DNA from: Pogostemon cablin
Lineage: Eukaryota; Streptophyta; Magnoliopsida; Lamiales; Lamiaceae
NCBI GenBank assembly: GCA_023678885.1
Contig: CM042982.1
Span: forward strand, 10,726,001 to 10,790,000
Direction: 5' to 3'
DNA: 64,000 nucleotides
Shown here: piece by piece, positions 1 to 10,446 of the stretch
How positions within the stretch are numbered: position 1 is the stretch's first letter
How the letters are laid out: each line of letters begins with the position of its first letter
Program-made: the position numbers and the translations under genes
Notes under the pieces: generated by a model
Seen by the model: the letters and a program-made list of their open reading frames with translations, nothing else
What the model was told of the DNA's origin: nothing
Databases searched by the model: none

Positions 1-330
1 TTTTTAGATATTTACAAAAAAATACTCAATTTTAAGTCTCTATTGCAATTCGAACCATCGAGCAGCTGGAGGTCTGCCCGAATGGTGACGTGGAAAATAA
101 ATTTTCAAATAACTTTTTTTTCATCCTGCAGTGCTCTCTTTCTCTCTCCAAACTCTCTCACACTCACTTTTTTTTAATCCACTTAATCTTCCTAATGTCA
201 ACTAAAACTCCCTATTATATTATATTCTACCCTGCAGAAATCCGGTAATGCACCTTCCCCGCCACACGTCAACCAAAACACTTTAATATATTCTACCCTC
301 CACCGTAGTTGCTAAAATCCGGCAATGCAC

Positions 331-1139
331 CTCTACTGTCGAGGTACTCTTATTCTTCTTTGTTTTCCTCCTCCCCTCCGCCACCACCGTCCACAACATC
401 ACCTGCATTCTCCAAAAATACCTCGAGTTGGAGTCCTTCAACCAATGGTGGCCCTGAGGAGAGGCGAAGAGGGCGACCGCCCTGACCCCAAATATGTGGG
501 GTCCCAAATTTATACACACACATATATCTTGATAAAAAAAATATACCAATGATGTGTTGCCCCAGTGGTTGAGGGGTCAACATTGAGGTGTCCCTGATTG
601 AAAGGTCAGGGGTTCAAGCCCCCCGGAGCGCAATGGTGGAATAATTAATATTGAGGGCTACAAGCGGCGGTGTGGGAGACTGAAAATCGGTGGGAACCTG
701 CGGCTGAGCTGGAGGGAGGGTCAGCATGGAACAATCACTTGGGGATCGACTCCTACCTAGAGCGCAGTAGTTGAGGATACTTGTGTGCAGTAGTTGAAGA
801 TATTAGGAACCTGGGATCCATTGTGTGGTTACCGCGGTTGCGCAGTAGTGAGGATATTAGCCTGGAGGCAGTTCTAAAGAAAATAATGGAAACTTTTTAG
901 TTAAAAAATATAGAGAAAGCAACGAGTGTCTATTCCTTTTATTCGCCATGTGCCTAGAAACTGTCAGGATCAGCATTGCCTTCAACCACTCTTTATTGGT
1001 AAAGAATCTTGTGTTGGAGATCAACCAGTGGGAAACAATCATCGTCTGTGTGTTTGACAACACCGGAATGGCGGATCTGCTCTCCAAGCACCTCACTCTT
1101 ATCAGAAACATCCGCACACTCCAGGTGCTCCTCGACTAC
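331..1139 (+). pseudogene. Captured fragment of a fasciclin-like arabinogalactan protein gene
   Basis: If the insertion at 445-978 and one copy of its 10-bp flanking repeat are removed, a single frame stays open. It reads a hydrophobic signal-peptide-like stretch (about 345-390, Leu/Phe rich, ending in Pro-Ser-Ala), then an HNIT motif and an ILQKY..L.SFNH segment, then LEINQ.ETI.VCV.DN.GMADLLSKHL and VLLDY. This order matches the N-terminus and first FAS1 domain of plant FLA cell-wall proteins. There is no ATG in frame, the domain stops after LLDY, and no GPI-anchor end follows. It is therefore a captured piece, not a gene. Confidence 0.65.
445..978 (+). mobile_element. 534-bp insertion in the FLA fragment with tRNA-like (SINE) promoter boxes
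   Basis: The insert is bounded by the 10-base direct repeat CCTTCAACCA at 435-444 and 979-988. Excising it with one repeat restores an open FLA frame, which is strong evidence for insertion. Inside, a tRNA-like segment starts near 552, with GCCCCAGTGGTTGAGG resembling an A box and GGTTCAAGCCCC near 612 resembling a B box, as in tRNA-derived SINEs. The sequence left of the tRNA part (445-548) is C/G-rich then poly-A-like. The unit may be composite, and the SINE label is an inference. Confidence 0.5.
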
Positions 1140-1170
1140 CCGGCCGCCGAATGTCCCACCTTATCTCCAC

Positions 1171-1236
1171 GATGGGAGGTCGTTGCTGAAATTCGGCACG
1201 GATAGTGGGAGGTCGTTGCTGAAATCCGACAAGGAT
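1171..1236. repeat. Two-copy tandem repeat, 33-bp unit
   Basis: GGGAGGTCGTTGCTGAAAT occurs at 1174 and again at 1207, with similar flanks. It lies in the GC-richer interior of element A. Confidence 0.75.
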
Positions 1237-2417
1237 AGTAGGAGGCGTCGGCAGCAAACGACGCTGAATTCCGATGAGGGAAACGACTGCGGTGGCATTT
1301 CAGCGAAGAGTGGTAGGCGGCTCTGCGTTCGCGACTGGATTGGGGCAACGTGGGCTGCGCACAATGGTGGCGATCGATGGTGTTGAACTCTTTCCTGCGG
1401 TGAGCAGCGTGTCTTCTCAGGCTGAAAGCACCTCGACCTTCGCTGGACGGACAGCGGTATAAGTGATGGCTTTGATGGCTGCGTGATTTCCGGTGGTTGA
1501 CGGGGATTACAGATGGTGGTTGAGGAAATCCGGAGAGAGAGAGATGCATGGATTTTTATTTTTTTTAAGGTGGAAACGGACGTGGTCACGTGGTGCAATA
1601 AGAGCTTAAAGTTGAGTATTTATTTATAAATATTTAAAAGTTTGGACTAATACGAAATGGGCGAAAATGTTGGGACAGTAATTAATCCTTAATTGAAAAA
1701 TGTGAAAAGATGAGATTGAGGAAAGAGAGGGGATTTAAACTCCATATTCAGTGTGGATCTCGATTACTCTCATTACTGTACATAAATATTTTGCAGTATA
1801 AAATTGAAGTAATATTTTGCAGTATTTTATGTTAACACATGAGATCTTGTATGCGAAGGAATTAGAGAAATGATCACGTTTAGTCCATTAACTATACCAA
1901 AACCCACATTTGGTCCTCTATCTATGTAAATTGTCAATTTTAATCTTTTCTTTTTTCAATTTTAATCCTTTAGTTTCAAATTTGGTCCTCCTAATCTAAA
2001 ACTTTTAATTTTTCACCGGAAGTACACTCTACCTTACGACGAGCCAACCAAATTTTAAAATAAATAAACTATCCAAAAAAAGATGCCATGTCATCCAGAT
2101 TTAGATTAATAACAAAAAGAAATAAAAATAAAACCTTAATTTACTCCTGCAACACATTCACACCGCCAGCCTCATCTCCCCTCATTGCAAGCATCTCCCC
2201 AACCCACACCATTATCACCAGCGCCATCAATTACTCAATTTTCTTTGAGTTATCCCTGATCAACCAATTTCTTAAGCCCTAAATTTAGGGGATTGTTGGG
2301 TCTTGTTTCTTCGACTCGATTGATGTTTCTCTCTCTCACTTTTGGCGGCGGCTTGTGTGTTGTGGGTGGTGTCGTGGTTTGATGTGTAAGGCAGGGGCGG
2401 CGGTGGAGGTGGTGGTG

Positions 2418-2852
2418 TTAGTTCGATTTCAAGCTTGAAATGTTACAACCAGAAATGTCGAGATTCAAGATTTGTGGAGTTGGTGAACCAAAAAAGAAAC
2501 CCAACTTGAAAATCCTAATGCGAAAGAATGAGAAACCCCTTCGGAAATCTGAAAGATAAGTAAAGTTCTTGAACTTATTGAAAGAAAGATCAATCTTCCG
2601 AAACTGTGAGGACTTCAAGAGGCTCGATTTAGGAAGCCCTATAGCTGCCCAACTGAGACGATTTCGGGCCAGGTTAATTTCAACAAGGTTGTGAAGAAAC
2701 CTCAAGACAGGAAAAACAGAGCCCGACAAGAAAATGTTGGAGATATCTAAGCCTTGGAGAGAAGAGCTTTGTTGGATGTGTTGTAGGTTGAGGGGGAGGA
2801 TTGAGTGAGAGAGAGAAGTGAGATGAAAAGCATGAGTTTGAAGAATTATCAT
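2418..2852 (-). pseudogene. Captured leucine-rich-repeat (receptor-like) fragment
   Basis: The minus-strand frame encodes LRR signatures: LQGLDISNIFLSGSVFP, LVEINLARNRLS, FRKIDLSFNKF and QILNLDISGCNISSL. These follow the plant extracellular LRR pattern LxxLDLSxNxLSGxIP. The frame has no kinase domain or transmembrane segment. Spacing between repeats is irregular (24-residue repeats are interrupted), so parts may be joined or lost. It lies wholly within Pack-MULE B. The donor could be an LRR receptor-like protein or kinase; I cannot tell which. Confidence 0.6.
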
Positions 2853-2889
2853 TTACCCTCTTCGCCGGAGCCCTGAAAGATGGCCGTCA

Positions 2890-3018
2890 AGATGGTTGCC
2901 ACCATGTGAGCCGTATAACTTGGAGGCGGTGTCGGCGCTGGCGACGGTGACGACGTGGAAGAGGATGAGGAGGGTGCCGACAAGGGAGGGGATTAGGAGG
3001 ATGCAACTGGAGGCCGGA
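2890..3018 (-). pseudogene. Secretory-leader-like coding fragment in Pack-MULE B
   Basis: The minus strand reads a hydrophobic run (CILLIPSLVGTLLILFHVV), then TVASADTASKLYGSHGG, which resembles a signal peptide with an Ala-Ser-Ala cleavage site. No in-frame ATG is visible. It lies upstream of the LRR fragment on the same strand, so it could be the leader of the captured receptor, but the frames differ and the link is inference. Confidence 0.35.
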
Positions 3019-3390
3019 GGATGTAGACGGGTGATGTGGCAAATGAATGAGAAAAAAATGTTGATTATATCGCCACATCAGCATTATGGCCGGAAAATTT
3101 TGTATTAATGCAAATTCCGGTGAAAAATTAAAAGTTTCAGATCAGGTGGACCAAAATTGAAAAGAAAATGACTAAAATTCACAATTTGCATAGTTAGAGG
3201 ACCTAATGTGGGTTTTGGTATAGTTAGTGGACCAAACGTCATAATTTCTCGAAGGAATTAGGAAGGAAATACAACCATCCTAAAGAAAATGAATGAAAGA
3301 AAATGTACACATGATATTTTCCCTTTGATAATCCCTTCTTCTTTCGGTATGATATTCATTTGCTTTTTTTTAAAGTAAATTAAGGAATAT

Positions 3391-3597
3391 TACTCTTTCC
3401 GTTTCGGGCAAAGATCTATATTCACTTTTTGTGCATAGATTAAAGAGTATTATTTTTTATATTTAGTGGATAGTTGTATTAGTAGTGGATGGTGGGCCAT
3501 GTGTGGGATCCTTTTACTAAAAGAAGAAAATTGAAACCTTTGAATGGACCGTCAATATAGTAAAATAGGAACCTTCGGTGAGACGGATAGAGCATTA
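3391..3597. mobile_element. Stowaway-like MITE
   Basis: The left end (ACTCTTTCCGTTTCGGGCAA) and right end (GTGAGACGGATAGAGC) form a degenerate version of the CTCCCTCCGTCCC terminal inverted repeat. TA dinucleotides lie at the edges. The interior motif ATTAAAGAGTATTA...TAGTGGATAG is shared with the MITEs at 9690-9892 and 29537/41391. Confidence 0.7.
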
Positions 3598-3606
3598 TTT
3601 TATATA

Positions 3607-4261
3607 GAAATTATAAAAAATGCCACTTTTAATAGTTGATTTTGAAAAAATGTCACCCAACATAATTTTTTTGGAAAATGCCACTTTTTTACTTTTTTGC
3701 CCATCTTTAATTAATAATACATCCGTCCCATAAAATCTTTCACACTTTCATCATTTGTTTATCCCACAAAATCTTTCACACTTCAAAAATTAAATATCAC
3801 TTTGTCTAACAATCACAAAAGTTACATTAATTTCAAAATTGTCACTCATTTTTTACATACATATCATTACTTTATACTTTTTTATTACCTAAAAATACTA
3901 CAATACCCTCCAACGTCAATAAATTTGGTCAAAAAATGCAACTTTTCTTAAACTACGTGTAACAGTAAACGTGAAAAGTATTATGGGACGAATGGAGTAT
4001 ATAGTTGCATGTATAATCGCACATATATATAGTCACGTGTAGTGATCGCACATATGTTAGTAAATAAAATATGTGAATAGTTACACATGTAGTCGCTAGG
4101 TTCACACATATAGTCGCGTACAGGATTGCAGATCTAGTTGTAGAAGAGATCGCAGACTAGAGTTAATTATATCCAAAAATAAAAAAAAAATTCCAAAAAT
4201 TTTATGGTGGGTACCATTTTTCTAAAATGAACTATTAAAAGTGATATTTTTGCAAATATTT
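3607..4261. mobile_element. MULE-type MITE with nested Stowaway MITE
   Basis: Inverted repeats of about 70 bases flank this unit. The left one carries CACTTTTAATAGTTGATTTT, and the complement of the right carries CACTTTTAATAGTTCATTTT. Identical flanks TTATTTTATATA occur at 3595-3606 and 4262-4273, so a target duplication of 9-12 bp is likely; the exact limit is blurred by AT richness. The Stowaway MITE at 3718-3999 sits inside and is younger. No coding capacity. Confidence 0.6.
3718..3999. mobile_element. Stowaway-like MITE nested in the MULE-MITE
   Basis: Ends are TA-CATCCGTCCCATAAAATC and the inverted TATTATGGGACGAATGGAG-TA, with TA on both sides. It is 280 bp and non-coding. Confidence 0.8.
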
Positions 4262-4273
4262 TTATTTTATATA

Positions 4274-5160
4274 ATGTGAGTTATTGTATTAGTGATAGAG
4301 TATGTGACCATTTTGTTAAAAAAGAAAACTAAATAATAATAATGATAAAGTAGAGCATCAAAATGGTAAAATAAATATTTTATAGGAGTATTAAAATAAT
4401 TGAATCTAATTTTGAGTCGAGTTAAATTAGTTGCAAATATGAAATCCAAGAAACTAGTATGAACATGTTTTTACTATATATTTTTTGCAAAAAGTTATAT
4501 ATGACAAATATAATAATCGACTACATAACATAATATAATCTATAATCTAACTTTAAAATATATTTTTTTCCTTCTTAATTTCATGAATGACATATTAAGA
4601 AATATACTGTTATACAAGATTTAATATTCTCATTTTAATTTATGATATTATTATTTATTAACTCTATTGAATTTATCTTTAAAATTAAATATGATAAGTG
4701 TTAAAGGTATATTGTAATTGACAATACAACAAAATATAATGATAACTACATTAGTTAATGTTACCAATAATAAACAATAGTTATCAACCAATATACCATA
4801 TAATATAAGTAATTAAACAATTGGTATGTATACTTAGATCATTTCTTTAATTTTAGAACAATAAAGAAATTATCCCTTTTTAAGCTAACCATAGTTAAGA
4901 TCCAACAACATATATCATAATTAAGAACTAACCATGGTTAGTTAAAACTATCACAAGCAAACGGTATTGGAAGACAAGGAGAGATGCCCAAATTGTCGTC
5001 CTTTTTTCACGAGTTTATGCAGATTTTTTTGTTTTGGAGAAAAAAGGGGGAAAACCCAACAATTTTTACCTCTCATATTGTGAGATCTTTTCCTGAAAAT
5101 CCAATCTGAGATTAAATTTTGGGGCGAATTCAATAATTGCCTTCCACTGATGGAGCTCAG
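4274..5160. other. AT-rich intergenic DNA upstream of the J-domain gene
   Basis: No reading frame, repeat or TE terminus could be recognised here. The last few hundred bases should contain the promoter of the gene at 5793, but I see no decisive TATA box among many AT-rich candidates. Confidence 0.5.
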
Positions 5161-5202
5161 CACTTCAATTTCATAATACTATTCTGATTTCTCTCGCATA
5201 CG

Positions 5203-5761
5203 GTAACCCTTGCTTGCTCTACTCTGCGAATTTTCTGGCACTGATCACCGTGACTGATTTTCTGTTCCTGAAAATGTTAATGTGATTTTATCTGCCTATT
5301 GATTCTATTGATTGAGCATCTCGATCGGGTTTATATTGCTGTTTTTTGTGATTTAGCTTTGTTTATCGAGTTTTTGGGATGATGAAAAGTAGCTAATTAG
5401 TTTTTCTTATTCGTTTATCTAAATGTAGTTTTGCTTTGCTGTCGATGGTTTTCGCTCGTTGTTTAGTTTGATATTGATTAGATTGAAGGAAGGCATTTAG
5501 TTTTTATGGAATACCAGTGGGATATTGTTCGTATCAGTTATTTTTCGTTTGCTGCATATTTTCTTTCTATAGTTGTTTGGAATTGCCTTTAATTCTTTAT
5601 TGTATTTGATTTTCTGGAATCATCTCTTTTCCTAGCTGGAAGTGGTGCCGCTGGAATTGATATATTTTTTTAAGCTCAGTGTGGATTTTACTTGCATTTT
5701 TATAAATTCTTGTGTTTGGGATGAGTGGATTATATTTTTGTTTTATTGTGATGATCCACAG
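5203..5761 (+). other. Probable 5' UTR intron of the J-domain gene
   Basis: A donor (CGCATACG|GTAACC) at 5203 and an acceptor (GATCCACAG|AGGGAAG) ending at 5761 bracket T-rich sequence lying between a pyrimidine-rich leader (about 5160-5202) and the start codon at 5793. Leader introns are common in this gene family. No transcript evidence is available here. Confidence 0.55.
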
Positions 5762-5792
5762 AGGGAAGTGGTGGAGTGGGGGTAAGGGGTAG

Positions 5793-7928
5793 ATGGAGTG
5801 CAACAGAGAAGAGGCTCTGAGAGCAAAAGAAATTGCAGAGAAGAAGTTTTTGGCTAAGGATATTAAGGGGGCCAAAAAATTTGCCCTCAAGGCTCAGAAT
5901 TTGTATCCTGAACTGGAGGGCATATCTCAAATGGTGATGACACTTGAGGTTTATATTTCTGCTGAAGAGGAAAAAACGCATGGAGAATCGAACTGGTATG
6001 GTGTGCTTGGTGTGACTCCTCTAGCTGATGATGAGACAATTAGGAAACAGTTTAGGAAACTAGCTCTTCAGCTTCATCCTGATAAAAACAGGTCCATTGG
6101 AGCAGAAGGCGCATTTCAAATTATGTCGCAGGCATGGAGTTTATTATCAGATAAGTCCAAGAGAATAGCATATGATCAGAGGTACAGTAAACAGAGAAAT
6201 CAGTCTAATAACGAGGGACCTTCCCCTCCACCAATGCAAAATGGATTTTACAACTTTGCAAGTACTGCAGCTTCACAAACAAAGGTCCCGAAAGGTAATA
6301 ATAGCAAGAAGAATTCCACATCTGGTTCTCATGCACCTCGTAAGAAGGAACGCCGCACTTTTTGGACAGTGTGTCACCGTTGTAAGATGCAGTACGAATA
6401 TCTCAGAATGTATCTCAACCACAATCTTCTTTGCCCCAATTGCCATGAGGCCTACTTTGCTGTTGAAATTGGTCCTCCATCAACCAAGGGTTCTAAGATA
6501 CCTCAGACCAGCAATACTCAGCAGAGAAAGAACTCAAGCCAGAAGGTATCTTCAGGCTCTGAACATGGTAACTTCCAGTGGGTTCCTTTCTCTGAGTCAA
6601 CGGGTGCTCAATCAGCCGTTCAAGCTGCAAATATGGTTCAACAGGCTTATGAGAAAGTTAAACATGATAGACAGAAAGCACAGGCTGCTGCAAGAAAAGA
6701 GGAGGCGCTACGGAGGAAAAACCATGCTTCCAAAAGAACTGCAGGTGGGGAACCCCCCGTCCATTCTGAAACTTCCAAGAGAAGAAAAGGGGTTGAAGAT
6801 TGTGATGTGAGCAGAGAGAAGATGGAACAGTTGAATTCTAAAAATGGCCGTCTTCATCAAGTAAATATTTCTGGTGTAAAACTGGATAGTACTCGGAAAC
6901 ATATTGGCATTAAGGATTTGTTGGTTGAGAAGGTTCGTGGTGAAGTACATAAAAAACTTACTGAATATGACTCAGCTGCATTTGTGAGGAAAGAAGCTAG
7001 GGAGGAGGTTTTGAAAAATAAAAAAGAAAAAGAAATGCCAACCATAAATGATGGTATCATCACTGATGTTATCATGTGTAATCAGAACAAACTTTTAGAC
7101 AGAACACTAGTCGAACGTATGTCTGTAAATGTCTTGGATCCTGATTTTCATGATTTTGACAAAAGCAGGACGGAAAAATGTTTAGGAGAAAACCAAATTT
7201 GGGCCGCGTATGATGATGATGATGGGATGCCACGACGCTATGCCATGATTCAGGATGTGATATCTCTAAGTCCCTTCAAGGTGAAGATGAGTTGGCTTAT
7301 TTCTGCAACCCATTGCAGAGTTAGCGAATTAAGTTGGTTTTTGAGTGGCTTCTTAAAAACATGGGGGGAATTCACAGTTAGCAAGCGTGAAATTTGTAGC
7401 TCAATTGACTGTTTCTCGCACAAGGTGCGAGTGACGAAAGGCACTTCTAATACCTTTCTAATATATCCTCAGAAGGGGGATGTCTGGGCTTTGTACAGGA
7501 ATTGGTCCCCAGAGTGGAACGAGCTCACTGAAGACGAAGTAATACACAAGTATGACATGGTTGAAGTACTTGAAGATTATGATGAAGATGGGGTAATAGT
7601 CATTCCCCTGGTTAAAGTTGCTGGATACAAAGCTGTATTCCGTCAGCATTTTAATCCAATGGAAATACGTAGAATCCCAAAGGAAGAAATGTCCCAGTTT
7701 TCTCATCAGGTGCCTTCGCATGTGCTTACTGGCCGAGAAGGAACGAAGTCGCCCAAGAATTGTATTGAGTTGGACCCAGCAGCCATTCCTTCTGAGTATC
7801 TTCAAGTGATGTCCAACATTGAAGGGATTGAGTTTGAGTTAATGGAGACCAATGAGGATATTAAGTGTGTGGAGGTAGTTGATTGTGATCCTAGTGCCAA
7901 CACGTGTTTGATAGAAGGAATTTCTTGA
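5793..7928 (+). CDS. J-domain (DnaJ/Hsp40) protein with DUF3444 domain
   Basis: Intronless 711-aa protein. Residues 1-60 are a helical N-terminal region (MECNREEALRAKEIAEKKF...) typical of plant DUF3444 J-proteins. Residues 67-131 are a J domain with the HPD motif at 95-97, the signature for stimulating Hsp70 ATPase activity. A short zinc-ribbon-like segment follows with CxxC pairs at 194/197 and 214/217. Residues 290-415 are charged and probably coiled. The DUF3444 domain covers about 450-650 (QIWAAYDDDDGMPRRYAMI and GDVWALYRNWS), and a conserved SPKNCIELDPAAIPSEYL tail ends near 670. Length and order match the family, so it should be functional. Role: Hsp70 co-chaperone of unknown client, probably nuclear or cytosolic (family knowledge, not seen). 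The start is the first ATG after the presumed leader intron. Confidence 0.95.
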   Translation: MECNREEALRAKEIAEKKFLAKDIKGAKKFALKAQNLYPELEGISQMVMTLEVYISAEEEKTHGESNWYGVLGVTPLADDETIRKQFRKLALQLHPDKNRSIGAEGAFQIMSQAWSLLSDKSKRIAYDQRYSKQRNQSNNEGPSPPPMQNGFYNFASTAASQTKVPKGNNSKKNSTSGSHAPRKKERRTFWTVCHRCKMQYEYLRMYLNHNLLCPNCHEAYFAVEIGPPSTKGSKIPQTSNTQQRKNSSQKVSSGSEHGNFQWVPFSESTGAQSAVQAANMVQQAYEKVKHDRQKAQAAARKEEALRRKNHASKRTAGGEPPVHSETSKRRKGVEDCDVSREKMEQLNSKNGRLHQVNISGVKLDSTRKHIGIKDLLVEKVRGEVHKKLTEYDSAAFVRKEAREEVLKNKKEKEMPTINDGIITDVIMCNQNKLLDRTLVERMSVNVLDPDFHDFDKSRTEKCLGENQIWAAYDDDDGMPRRYAMIQDVISLSPFKVKMSWLISATHCRVSELSWFLSGFLKTWGEFTVSKREICSSIDCFSHKVRVTKGTSNTFLIYPQKGDVWALYRNWSPEWNELTEDEVIHKYDMVEVLEDYDEDGVIVIPLVKVAGYKAVFRQHFNPMEIRRIPKEEMSQFSHQVPSHVLTGREGTKSPKNCIELDPAAIPSEYLQVMSNIEGIEFELMETNEDIKCVEVVDCDPSANTCLIEGIS

Positions 7929-8310
7929 GTTTAGTAATTTGAATTTCCTTGGAGAAGTGAATCACTGCGTCGAACATCAAAAAAAGGATCATGGTAATAT
8001 CAAATTCAAGGATCATGGTGATAACAAATTCTTTTGAAGTTATCTGCCTGATTGTTTGATTACAAGATATTATGGCTGTGATAGAAATCTTGAGGTTGCT
8101 GAAAAATATCTTGGAAGAGAATGAAGTTGCTGATATTATCGAAATCCTTGGCGTTCTCTCTGCTGTGGATGTTGCAAAAACTGCAAGTGATTCGATCGCT
8201 GGAATCGCTGTTGGGAGGTGTATATACTTACTGTGAGTTGAGATCAGCAGTAGGTAGTTGCTAGTTTGAGATCTATGAACAGGGTTTTATATTAATCTCA
8301 TAGATTAACC
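7929..8310 (+). other. Likely 3' UTR of the J-domain gene
   Basis: Non-coding sequence directly after the stop codon, of higher complexity than the AT-rich DNA beyond. No clean AATAAA signal was identified, and the end point is a guess from composition. Confidence 0.35.
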
Positions 8311-9340
8311 CCTTTTTTTGCTCTTTTCTCCTTCCATTCCTCAACATATTATATCTTATATTCCACACTATTTATACATTTATCTCTATGAACTGCAGAA
8401 CTACTTCACTGTGTTAACTATCAATTTTGACTATGATCTCAACTTTCAACTTGTGTATTTCTCTTGCTTCTTTTTGGGCTAAGCATGCATAATTTGGCTG
8501 CATTGTTTAAATCATACATTCTCATGGCCCCCTCCCCTAGTTCTAACACAAGCCATGTGAGAGTGCGGATTATCAAATGCTTATGTTGGTAATAGCCAAT
8601 TGGATTATAGGACAGTCAACCAACAATGTGTTTTATACTTTCATATGTTTATGAATAACATATATAGTCTGTGTCAAAAAATACTTAATGAGATGTGTAC
8701 AATAAATAATATCTACATATGGTCCAAGTTAAAATTTAGGGGTGCTTTGTTGGGTTTAATGGGTAGGGTAATATAAATTAAGTGATATTGATTTTCATTG
8801 TTGATAATTGATTGGTATAGTTAGAATAAAAAATTTTCAATCATTTCATTGATATTTTAAGATTTTATTTTTAAAATTTACTATGTGAATTATATTACTC
8901 TCTGTGTAGGAATACATGTTTACAGTTTTTAAGTCTAGATTTTGGTTTTGAAAATTTAATCTTGTTTTGGATTGGGTTCTAAAAATTCAGATATTATAAA
9001 CTACACTTACCTATATATTTATCTCTATAAATATAATAATTTTTAATTTTATACATTAATTTGATATAAAGGTAAACCTTATCCTACTTAAAAACTTAAA
9101 ACAAGCCTATATTATCACTATTCATTTAATTTTCAAAAGCTAGATTTTCATACCAAATATTTTCAATCCCCACATAAATCGAAAACAAAAATATTTCATT
9201 TTATTATTCTACATTGTTTAAGAAAAGTTTTTTTTAATATAACTTTATTAATTTTTTGGGGTAAGTTTGTTTTTTAGATAATAAATAAATTGAAAAGTAT
9301 GTTATTAATGTTGGGCGGTGATGACAATTTTAAAATTATA
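8311..9340. other. AT-rich intergenic DNA, nothing recognised
   Basis: GGGTGCTTTGTTGGGTTTAA at about 8740 looks like a Tourist-type MITE left terminus, but no matching right end was found. Otherwise I see no gene or repeat. Confidence 0.4.
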
Positions 9341-9351
9341 ATGTATTTTTG

Positions 9352-9592
9352 AGTTTGACAAAGCCAAACTCCACATAACATGAGTGTGCGGCAAAGCCAA
9401 CATGATTGGGTTGACAAAGTCAAATTCTACATAAATAATTGAGTTGACGAGGCCAAACTCTACATAAACATGTGCGTCAACAGAGCCAACTTTATTCTGA
9501 ATATGAGTTGGTTGAATCAAGCTCCACATGAAAATTGAGTTGACATAGCTAAGTTCCACATAAATGATGGTGTTACCAGGGCCAAACTAACT
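9352..9592. repeat. Degenerate minisatellite, about 40-45 bp unit
   Basis: Six or so diverged copies of a unit reading roughly GAGTTGACAAAGCCAAACTC then CACATAAAT-AT follow one another. Substitutions and short indels vary the period. Non-coding. Confidence 0.7.
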
Positions 9593-9689
9593 ATTTATGT
9601 TAAGGGAGTAGGTCGAGGCCAAACACAGAAAAGTAATAACGGGGCTATGACCTAGTATTTCATAATTGTATAGTATAAATGAAAAATGA

Positions 9690-9892
9690 TACTCTCTCCA
9701 TCCGGTTCTAAGGTATCCATTTGTTTTTGCATGTGGATTAAGGAGCATTATTATTATATGTAAAGTTGGTAGTTATATTAGAGGGAAGTGGTGACCATAT
9801 TGTGTACTTTTTACTAAATAGGGGAAATTGATACTTTTGAAGCGGACACCAAAAATAGTAAAATGGATACCTTAAAGCAGACGGAGTGAGTA
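9690..9892. mobile_element. Stowaway-like MITE
   Basis: Ends TA-CTCTCTCCATCCGGTTC and the inverted AAAGCAGACGGAGTGAG-TA, with TA at both edges. The interior shares GGATTAAGGAGCATTATTAT with related MITEs in the window. Confidence 0.8.
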
Positions 9893-9979
9893 ATATTTTT
9901 AATAAAAAGTTATAACTAATTATAAAAGTGCACGTTTTATTGTTAGATCGGATGAACATTGTCAAACGAAAAACAATAG

Positions 9980-10267
9980 TACTTCCTCCGTCCCAACTAC
10001 AACTTTACACTTTCTATTTTGGTTCATCTCAAATTCAACTTCACACTTCTATAAAAGAAAAAGCAACTAATTAATATCTCTCTTTAATATATTTTAATTT
10101 CAAATTTGTCATCATATTTTTAATACACATAACATACTTTATCAGTTATTATTTATTTTCCAAAAATATCATAATATCTCAAAAGTAAGTCAAAAAATAT
10201 TTTTTCTTAAATTTCATATCTAATTACCTACAATAAATGTGAAGATGAATTTGAGATGAAGAGAATA
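9980..10267. mobile_element. Stowaway-like MITE
   Basis: The left end TA-CTTCCTCCGTCCCAAC is canonical. The right end is decayed (TTTGAGATGAAGAGAA-TA). Interior CAACTTCACACTTC...GAAGATGAATTTGAGATG is inverted-repeat-like, as in the family. Confidence 0.7.
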
Positions 10268-10446
10268 TATAAAGAATTTTTAACGTAATTAATAAATAGA
10301 TGACCTAATTAAATTATATATTATTATATTGAAAATTATTTTCAAAATAAAGAAATTAGAAAATAGAAAAGAAAGAAATCATTAGAATATTATGTTACAA
10401 GATTGTAATATTATGTTACAAGATTGTGTCCACACGTCTTAAACAT

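Larger units (their letters stand above)
1..1689. mobile_element. Mutator-like element A (Pack-MULE), left end outside window
   Basis: Bases 6-47 and 1594-1635 are a long imperfect inverted repeat, and the right copy continues to about 1689, ending in a TAATTA-rich terminus. The window opens inside the left repeat, so about 75 bases of it and the left target duplication are missing. A third, isolated copy of this terminus lies at 28832-28990. Long inverted repeats around non-transposase coding debris are typical of Pack-MULEs. The interior holds a fasciclin-like fragment (331-1139), a later insertion (445-978) and GC-richer sequence of unknown origin (1140-1560). No transposase is visible, so it would be non-autonomous. 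Family assignment is inferred from structure. Confidence 0.65.
1865..3250. mobile_element. Complete Pack-MULE B with 10-bp target duplication
   Basis: The element is flanked by the exact 10-base direct repeat GAAGGAATTA at 1855-1864 and 3251-3260. It begins GAGAAATGATCACGTTTAG, and the complement of its right end reads GAGAAATTATGACGTTTGG. The inverted repeats continue for roughly 170 bases (1865-2035 against 3095-3250). Terminal G, long TIRs and a 9-10 bp duplication are Mutator-superfamily traits. The 1.39 kb body contains host-like coding fragments on the minus strand (LRR fragment 2418-2852, secretory-leader-like stretch 2890-3018) and no transposase. Confidence 0.85.

Noticed and set aside
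1136..1598. Two antisense frames of 137 and 145 aa in element A
   Set aside because: They overlap each other in different frames across a local tandem repeat and Ser/Arg-rich low-complexity sequence; no domain recognised.
8740..8830. Tourist-like left end (GGGTGCTTTGTTGGG)
   Set aside because: No inverted partner or TTA/TAA duplication was found, so it is not listed as an element.
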